Assembly (NCBI RefSeq): GCF_003025595.1
Contig: NZ_PYMI01000004.1
Span: 734,939 to 786,128, forward strand
Direction: 5' to 3'
DNA from: Photobacterium ganghwense
GTDB taxonomy: Bacteria > Pseudomonadota > Gammaproteobacteria > Enterobacterales > Vibrionaceae
DNA length: 51,190 nucleotides
Of the stretch, positions 45,987 to 51,190 are shown piece after piece. The notes under the pieces are model-generated. The model worked only from the letters and a program-made list of their open reading frames with translations. It was not told where the DNA came from and did not search any database. The position numbers and the translations under genes are program-made. Each line of letters starts with the position of its first letter. Within the stretch, counting starts at the first letter, position 1.

Positions 45987-47712
45987 ATTCGGCACACTCA
46001 ACTGGTTAATTCTTGGCAGCTACATTGTGCTCACCCTTATATTGGGCGCGGTGATCGGTAAGAAAGTCACCTCAGCGAACCAGTTTGCGCTGGGTGACAA
46101 AAACATCCCATGGTGGGCCATAGGTATCTCAGTCGTGTGTACCTATGTGAGCGCCATGTCATTCCTTGGCGGACCGGCTTGGTCCTACAAGGAAGGGCTG
46201 TCAGTCATTGCCATTCACCTTAACTACCCATTGGTGATATTTTTCATCGTGTCGGTATTCATGCCATTTTTCTACGGCAACGGATTGACCTCGATTTATG
46301 AATACCAGGAACGCCGTTTTGGTAAGGCATCCCGCCTGACGCTGTCAATGATCTTCCTGATCAAGCAAGCCCTGAGCTCTGCCGCTGTACTTTATGCGAC
46401 CGCGATGATTCTAGAGTTCATTACGGGTATCGACGTGGTGTACTGCATCGTCATCGTGACCGCTATCGCGCTGATCTACACCGTCATGGGCGGCATTGCG
46501 GCAGTGATCTGGACAGACGTGATTCAGGCCTTCATTCTGTTCGCCGGTGCCTTTATCATCATCGAAGCGGTATGGAACGGCATGCCTGCCCCCATGACGG
46601 ATATTATGGTCAAGCTCAAAGCGGACGGCATGACCGATGCCCTGTTAACCAGCATGGATTTGAGCCAGGTGACGACCGTTTGGGCTGGTGTGATCGCAAT
46701 GACCATGTTCCACACTACGGTCTACGGCGGTAACCAAATGATGGTACAGCGTTGCATGGCAGCCAAAAGCATGGGCGATGCAAAAAAAGCAATGCTGATG
46801 ATGGGTTATGTAGCGTTCTTCATCTACTTCGTGTTCATTCTGCTGGGTGTGTTGTTCTACGCCTATTACGACGGCAAAGAGTTTGAAAACGGCAACACTA
46901 TCATTCTGCATTACGCCAGTGAATACGGCATGCCGGGCCTGATGGGGATCATCGCAGCCGCCATTCTGGCCGCCAGCATGTCGAGCCTGGATTCGGCGTT
47001 CAACTCCATGGCGACCGTTTCGGTGGCAGACTTCTACCGCCGTTTTTACAAGCCGGAAGAGTCGGATGAGCATTACCTCAAAATGTCACGCGTCTTTACC
47101 GTTGCCTGGGCCATTTTGGTTATCGTGCCAGCGCTGATGTTTGCGACCAGTACCGGATCAGTGCTGGAAGTGTTGAGTAAAGCCGGTTCCTACTTTGTTG
47201 GGGCGAGTTTCTGTATGTTTGTGCTGGGTTTCTACTCTAAACACATTACAGAAAAAGGACTGCTGATCGGGGTCGCAGCAAGCTTCATTGCGATTTGGTA
47301 TGTGGCAGTGGCCACCGACATTTCATGGCCATGGTACTGTGTGATTGGTGTGGTGGTGAACAGCGTGGTTGCCTATGTTGCCAGCCTGGCGTTGTCCGGC
47401 AAGCAGAAAACCATGCACCTGTATACGGTCAAAGGCCAGCAAGCTGAATTTGCCCGCCTGAACAAGCCCATCAAGCAAGACGGCTGGTATGTGGTGCCGG
47501 GTAAAATCGATGCACCCTGTTACGGCCTGCTGATGATGTTTGCCTTCTCTATCGTCTTGCTCTGGGGCATCAATGAGTTTATCGATAATGCGCCGCTATT
47601 AATCAATTTTGTCCGAGGCTGCTCCGTGCTTATCGTACTGAGTTTGCTTGGCTATATCGCTTATTCTTTCCGACGCCCGGCTCGCAATCAGGATGTCGAG
47701 CAAACCAATTAG
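45979..47712 (+). CDS. Sodium:solute symporter (SSS family), paralogue 2
   Basis: A 577-residue Na+-coupled symporter with about 14 hydrophobic segments. Family blocks include QFALGDKNIPWWAIGISVVC, LTSIYEYQERRFG, AAILAASMSSLDSAFNSMAT (sodium site) and a C-terminal extension relative to paralogue 1. GGAGG at 45966-45970 with eight bases spacing supports the start, which overlaps the SnoaL paralogue 3 gene. Together with the two LacI regulators and the shared operators it is a probable importer of the pathway substrate. The related SSS members carry sugars, inositol, carboxylates or amino acids, so the ligand remains open. Confidence 0.93.
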   Translation: MHEFGTLNWLILGSYIVLTLILGAVIGKKVTSANQFALGDKNIPWWAIGISVVCTYVSAMSFLGGPAWSYKEGLSVIAIHLNYPLVIFFIVSVFMPFFYGNGLTSIYEYQERRFGKASRLTLSMIFLIKQALSSAAVLYATAMILEFITGIDVVYCIVIVTAIALIYTVMGGIAAVIWTDVIQAFILFAGAFIIIEAVWNGMPAPMTDIMVKLKADGMTDALLTSMDLSQVTTVWAGVIAMTMFHTTVYGGNQMMVQRCMAAKSMGDAKKAMLMMGYVAFFIYFVFILLGVLFYAYYDGKEFENGNTIILHYASEYGMPGLMGIIAAAILAASMSSLDSAFNSMATVSVADFYRRFYKPEESDEHYLKMSRVFTVAWAILVIVPALMFATSTGSVLEVLSKAGSYFVGASFCMFVLGFYSKHITEKGLLIGVAASFIAIWYVAVATDISWPWYCVIGVVVNSVVAYVASLALSGKQKTMHLYTVKGQQAEFARLNKPIKQDGWYVVPGKIDAPCYGLLMMFAFSIVLLWGINEFIDNAPLLINFVRGCSVLIVLSLLGYIAYSFRRPARNQDVEQTN

Positions 47713-47723
47713 TCGTAGTGATT

Positions 47724-47762
47724 ATTGATAAACGTACGTTATTGATAAACGCACGTTATCAA
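47724..47762. repeat. 17-bp tandem repeat overlapping an inverted repeat
   Basis: ATTGATAAACGTACGTT (47724-47740) is repeated as ATTGATAAACGCACGTT (47741-47757). TTGATAA (47742-47748) and TTATCAA (47756-47762) form a perfect inverted repeat across the second copy. The function is unknown; it could be a binding site array or a structured 3' end. Confidence 0.6.
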
Positions 47763-47794
47763 TAAGCGAATCCTAGTTAACATTGGCTGATACA

Positions 47795-47832
47795 AGCCGC
47801 TCAAGTACCGCAAATGCTTGAGCGGCTTTTTT
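47795..47832 (+). terminator. Intrinsic terminator of the SnoaL-SnoaL-symporter operon
   Basis: AGCCGCTCAAG/CTTGAGCGGCT with an 11-base loop followed by six T, about 83 bp after the symporter stop. Confidence 0.9.
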
Positions 47833-47996
47833 CACCAGCACTTTTGGTCAACACCGTTGCCGATCGTCGCGATTAGCCGCTGTTATAATGCGATCCACCC
47901 GCTCGATAGGCCTGTTCAGAATTGGATTAACCCAAACCCATGAGTAAACTCTGCTTGACCCCTTTAAATTTCGAGTGTTAACCTGCCTCTATTTAT

Positions 47997-48005
47997 GAAT
48001 ACGTA
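47997..48005. promoter_or_regulatory. Degenerate LacI-like box upstream of LacI regulator 2
   Basis: GAATACGTA differs at one base from GGATACGTA in the operator at 43909 and is centred on CG, 53 bp before the regulator ATG. The symmetry is poor, so it is only a weak candidate for autoregulation. Confidence 0.3.
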
Positions 48006-48055
48006 CCTATTTATGTTACTCTACCGACTCTTCATCAGGCTGGTAAGCAACACAC

Positions 48056-49063
48056 ATGAATTCACCAAAAAACACGGTTACATCCAAAGATGTCGCTAAG
48101 TTAGCAGGCGTTTCTCAGTCCACGGTTTCCCGGGTATTTATACCGGGCAGCTCTGTATCCGAAAAAACCAAGCAGAAAGTGTTTGAGGCCGCAAAAGCTC
48201 TCAACTATCGGCCCAACGCCTTTGCGCGCAGCCTGACCACCAACGAATCCAGACTCATTGGTCTGGTTTTTCCGGATGCCGACTACCCTATTCATATGAA
48301 AACCCTGCAGCTGATTTCCAGTGAATTACAGAAACAGGGCTACTCGACGGTCTTAATCCCCTGGCAGGTTGATGAAAAAGACAATCACTCAATTCCGAAC
48401 ATCTTCCAGTACCGGGTTGATGGTGTGATTGCCGCTTCGGCCACCTTTAATAAGACCCTGTATGAAGAATGTGAAGAGTTCAATATTCCGGTAGTGCAAT
48501 ACGCGCGGGTGGTGGAAGGAACCAGAAGCAGCTATGTCATCAGCGACAACTATGAGGCAGGGCAACAAGCCGCCCAGCTCTTGCACAAAACCGGCGTTAC
48601 GTCGGCCGTGTACCTGACCGGTGAAGTGCCAACATTTACTAACGTTGAACGAAAAAATGGCTTTATTGCTGAATTTGAAGAGCTAGCCGGGCAGACACCA
48701 AGAGTGGTTGAGGCGTCCTACGATTACACCAGCTCGCTGGATACCATCCGCGAGCTGTTACAAACATCACAGCGACCAGAGGCCGTGTTCTGTGCCACCG
48801 ATAACCTTGCGATGGCTGTAATGGATGTTGCCCGCTTGGAATGTGGATTAGACATTCCTGACGATTTGCAGGTGATCGGGTTCGACAATATTCCGCAAAC
48901 CGAATGGCTGAGCTACCAGCTCACAACGTTCCGCCAGGACTTTAAACGTCTGGCGCGCGAGTCGGTCAAAATCATCGTGGATCAAATCTGCAATCAGAAC
49001 AGCAGCCTGGTCAAGATGATGGTCCCGGTCAAACTGATTGAACGTAAGACCACCAAGGTCTGA
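48056..49063 (+). CDS. LacI-family transcriptional regulator 2
   Basis: A 335-residue LacI-type repressor. The HTH (TSKDVAKLAGVSQSTVSRVF, residues about 9-28) and hinge region (NYRPNAFARSLTTNES) precede an effector domain with DGVIAASATF, FCATDNLAMAVMDVARL and VIGFDNIPQTEWLSYQLTTF. It is clearly paralogous to regulator 1 at 42493 (TS-DVAK--GVSQSTVSR, DNIP...W.SY.LTT), so both may recognise related operators. The ATG at 48056 is the natural start, though the ribosome binding site is weak. It is convergent with the M13 peptidase gene, 20 bp from its end, and no terminator hairpin is seen between them. Confidence 0.93.
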   Translation: MNSPKNTVTSKDVAKLAGVSQSTVSRVFIPGSSVSEKTKQKVFEAAKALNYRPNAFARSLTTNESRLIGLVFPDADYPIHMKTLQLISSELQKQGYSTVLIPWQVDEKDNHSIPNIFQYRVDGVIAASATFNKTLYEECEEFNIPVVQYARVVEGTRSSYVISDNYEAGQQAAQLLHKTGVTSAVYLTGEVPTFTNVERKNGFIAEFEELAGQTPRVVEASYDYTSSLDTIRELLQTSQRPEAVFCATDNLAMAVMDVARLECGLDIPDDLQVIGFDNIPQTEWLSYQLTTFRQDFKRLARESVKIIVDQICNQNSSLVKMMVPVKLIERKTTKV

Positions 49064-49083
49064 TCACAGTCTTTCCTGGCGAA

Positions 49084-51111
49084 CTACCAGATTTTCAGCC
49101 TGTCTGACGGCGGTAAGTACATGCCGTCGCCGGGGCTGATCTGGTAGGTATCATGGAACGCATCCAGATGGGGGAATATGCCGTTTACCCGGTATTTCCC
49201 CGGCGGATGCCCATCGATTTCCAGAAACTTCAGCAACGTGGCCTCGCGAAGATGGCTACGCCATACTTTCGCGGCCTGCTCAAAGAAATCACGGTTGGCT
49301 TTTTCTATCTGCAGTTTGAGCTCATTTTCATTGGTACTTCCCGCCGCTTTCACCATGCGAAGGTTGGCACGATGAGCAATATGCAAGCCGTTCAGATCCC
49401 CCAGAATTTCCCCCAGTTCCAGCTCACCGTTGAGGTAATGTCCCGGCAAAATCTCATACGCATTGGCCTGTGTCACCGCCCTTTTCGCTACCGCGTTAAA
49501 TTTTTTTCTGTCCTCTGGTGTCCACCAGTTTCTCAAATTACCCTCGGCGTCATACTGGCTGCCTTGGTCATCAAAACCGTGGCCGATTTCGTGACCGATA
49601 ATAAAACCTATGCCCCCCATCTGAGCTGCATCGCTCCAGGACGCATCAAAGAACGGTGGCTGCAAAATCGCCGCCATTAGCATGAATTTGTTCGCCGAAG
49701 GCTGGTAGTAAGCATTTACCATGGTTGGAGCCTGAAGCCATTCATCCGGGTCGACAGGTTTGTTCAGCTTGGCCACCATTTCCTCATGGTCAAACAGCGC
49801 AATCCGTCGTGTGTTGCCAATCAGATCATCCGGGGTAATTGTCAGTGCGCTGTAGTCCTTCCAGGTTTTGGGATAACCAATATAAAACCGCATCGCCTCA
49901 AGCTTGGCGAGTGCCTGTACCTTGGTCGGCTCACTGAAGAAGGTTGAATCGGTTATCGCACTCCGGTATTCCTCTTTAATGGCCTGAATGATTTTCTGGA
50001 TCTGGGCCAGTTCGTCATCACTGAAATGATGTTCGACATATACCCGGCCAACCAGCATGTCGGCTTTTTCTTCCAGGAAAAAAACCGAGCGAAGCCATTG
50101 CGGCATGTCTTTCCCTGCGATACCCATTTTCCGGCGATAAGCATTTACTTCATCCTGAAAAGCGCTCGACAGCAACGCGGCATGCTCAGCAATCAACCGC
50201 ATTCGGAGGTAGTCCTGCCAGGTTTCGATTCTGGTGTTGGCAAACAGCGCATTGAGCGCGACAAGGTATGACGGTTGCTTGACGACCATGTCCAGTTCAG
50301 GCTCAAAACCCAGAACCGACAGCATATCTTTCACCGGGAAATGTGGCAGAGTTTGTTGAAGTTTGGCAGTATCAAACAGGTTATAGGTTTTCTGAGGGTC
50401 CCGGTTCTGAGCAGGAGTCCAGTGAATCTGCGCCAGCTTCTGTTCCAGATTTATTACCCGTAATGCCCTTTCCTTGCCGTCATTAAAACCCGCCAGAGTT
50501 AACATGTTTGAGATGTGCTCCTGATACAACGCCCGAATCTTCTGTGAGCGATCATCGTCGCCTACCAGCACGGCCTGCGTCTGGCCCAGACCGTACTGCA
50601 CCACGGTGGCAATGTAACGAGAGGAATTTTTGGCATCATTGGTCACGCCAATAATCAACGGGCCACCCACTCCCAATTTTTCCAGTTCGGCAAAGGCTCT
50701 GGCTATGCATGAATGATCCTTACAGTTATCGATCATCTCGAGCTCCGTAGTGAGCGGACGGATCCCCAGCTTATCGCGCTGTTCGATATCGTTGTAAGAA
50801 AGGTATAAGTCCAGCAACTGCTTCTCGTACGGCGCTAACGGAGACGTTGCCTTACGCAACGTTTCCAGCGTATCCCATACCTGCTTGTTCACATTCAGAG
50901 TCACTTGCGTAAAGTTGTCGATGCCCGGTAAATCCTCCGGAATAGGCGTCTTTTCCAGCCAGTCGGCATTTACATATGTGTAGAAGTCATCCTGTGGCCG
51001 AGGCTGAGTCGCCGCCATTGCAAAAGAAACAGATAACGTCATTAGCAGCCAAATTGATACAAACAACCACAGCAGACTGCAAACTGATTCAAAAACAGAT
51101 TTCACATGCAT
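49084..51111 (-). CDS. M13-family zinc metalloendopeptidase (PepO/neprilysin-like), exported
   Basis: A 675-residue peptidase of the neprilysin family. The signal peptide has a long hydrophobic segment ending at AMA/A (about residue 34). The mature protein begins with the family hallmark DDFYTYVNADWL. The zinc site is HEIGH at 507-511, with the third ligand in LGEILGD about 60 residues later, and the NAYYQPS motif near 465 precedes it. It probably degrades short peptides in the periplasm or outside. I chose the ATG at 51111, preceded by AGAGGG, over a TTG-started longer frame at 51147. Upstream, GGG, GGGG and GGG runs reach the window edge. It is not obviously linked to the neighbouring LacI block. 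Confidence 0.93.
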   Translation of the reverse strand: MHVKSVFESVCSLLWLFVSIWLLMTLSVSFAMAATQPRPQDDFYTYVNADWLEKTPIPEDLPGIDNFTQVTLNVNKQVWDTLETLRKATSPLAPYEKQLLDLYLSYNDIEQRDKLGIRPLTTELEMIDNCKDHSCIARAFAELEKLGVGGPLIIGVTNDAKNSSRYIATVVQYGLGQTQAVLVGDDDRSQKIRALYQEHISNMLTLAGFNDGKERALRVINLEQKLAQIHWTPAQNRDPQKTYNLFDTAKLQQTLPHFPVKDMLSVLGFEPELDMVVKQPSYLVALNALFANTRIETWQDYLRMRLIAEHAALLSSAFQDEVNAYRRKMGIAGKDMPQWLRSVFFLEEKADMLVGRVYVEHHFSDDELAQIQKIIQAIKEEYRSAITDSTFFSEPTKVQALAKLEAMRFYIGYPKTWKDYSALTITPDDLIGNTRRIALFDHEEMVAKLNKPVDPDEWLQAPTMVNAYYQPSANKFMLMAAILQPPFFDASWSDAAQMGGIGFIIGHEIGHGFDDQGSQYDAEGNLRNWWTPEDRKKFNAVAKRAVTQANAYEILPGHYLNGELELGEILGDLNGLHIAHRANLRMVKAAGSTNENELKLQIEKANRDFFEQAAKVWRSHLREATLLKFLEIDGHPPGKYRVNGIFPHLDAFHDTYQISPGDGMYLPPSDRLKIW

Positions 51112-51190
51112 GATTACGCCCTCTGAAGGCCAGCTATGCCATATCAATACCGTATAGTTTAGGGTAGTTGCTGAGGGTTGGGGTTGGGTT

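Larger units (their letters stand above)
47713..48055. other. Intergenic region between symporter 2 and LacI regulator 2
   Basis: It holds a 17-bp tandem repeat, the operon terminator and a degenerate LacI-like box, each listed separately. No gene is seen. Confidence 0.6.

Overview
The window looks like a chromosomal segment of a marine gammaproteobacterium, most likely Vibrionaceae (Vibrio, Grimontia or Photobacterium group). The evidence is gene content and family: an RhlE-type helicase beside a class II tRNA-Ser, an M9 collagenase of Vibrio type (767 residues, zinc motif at 492-496), TRAP and Na+/solute symporters, and Vibrio-like intrinsic terminators. No insertion sequence, phage gene, integrase or CRISPR array is visible. 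It reads as accessory catabolic modules laid side by side.

Layout. (1) 1-1322: the 5' part of rhlE (minus, runs off the left edge), tRNA-Ser(UGA) and a MazG-like protein. (2) 1740-15695: a peptide and collagen block with oppABCDF, an aminopeptidase P, a secreted collagenase and a two-domain HTH regulator. An orphan EIIB and a 6-phospho-beta-glucosidase are interleaved. The same 11-mer, ATACAATATAC, lies upstream of oppA, the collagenase and the regulator, suggesting one collagen-peptide regulon. (3) 15789-21175: a Tat-exported PhoX-like lipoprotein, an SDR plus small cupin pair divergent from an AraC-type regulator, and a small Cys-rich protein. (4) 21772-31153: a rhamnogalacturonan and rhamnose block with a TRAP transporter, a cytoplasmic GH105 hydrolase, rhaB, rhaA, rhaM, rhaD and an AraC/RhaS-like regulator.

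(5) 31259-49063: the least familiar part, about 18 kb that looks like one regulon for an unknown compound. It holds an L-serine dehydratase coupled to an SSS symporter, an MFS transporter, three large SnoaL/NTF2-like proteins (each apparently a tandem double domain), and a four-gene operon of a catabolic histidinol-dehydrogenase paralogue, SDR, bicupin and alpha/beta hydrolase. An HpcH/HpaI aldolase, a second SSS symporter and two LacI-family regulators complete it. Four LacI-type palindromes centred on CG, sharing the half-site TGG(A/G)T(A/T)CG, lie at the promoters of three divergent or separate units and tie the block together. I know of no described pathway with this gene set. (6) 49084-51111: an M13 (PepO-like) metallopeptidase, convergent with the second LacI gene.

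Start codons were moved from the longest possible frame wherever a ribosome binding site and family alignment pointed downstream. All functional calls come from reading motifs by eye; no database search was run.
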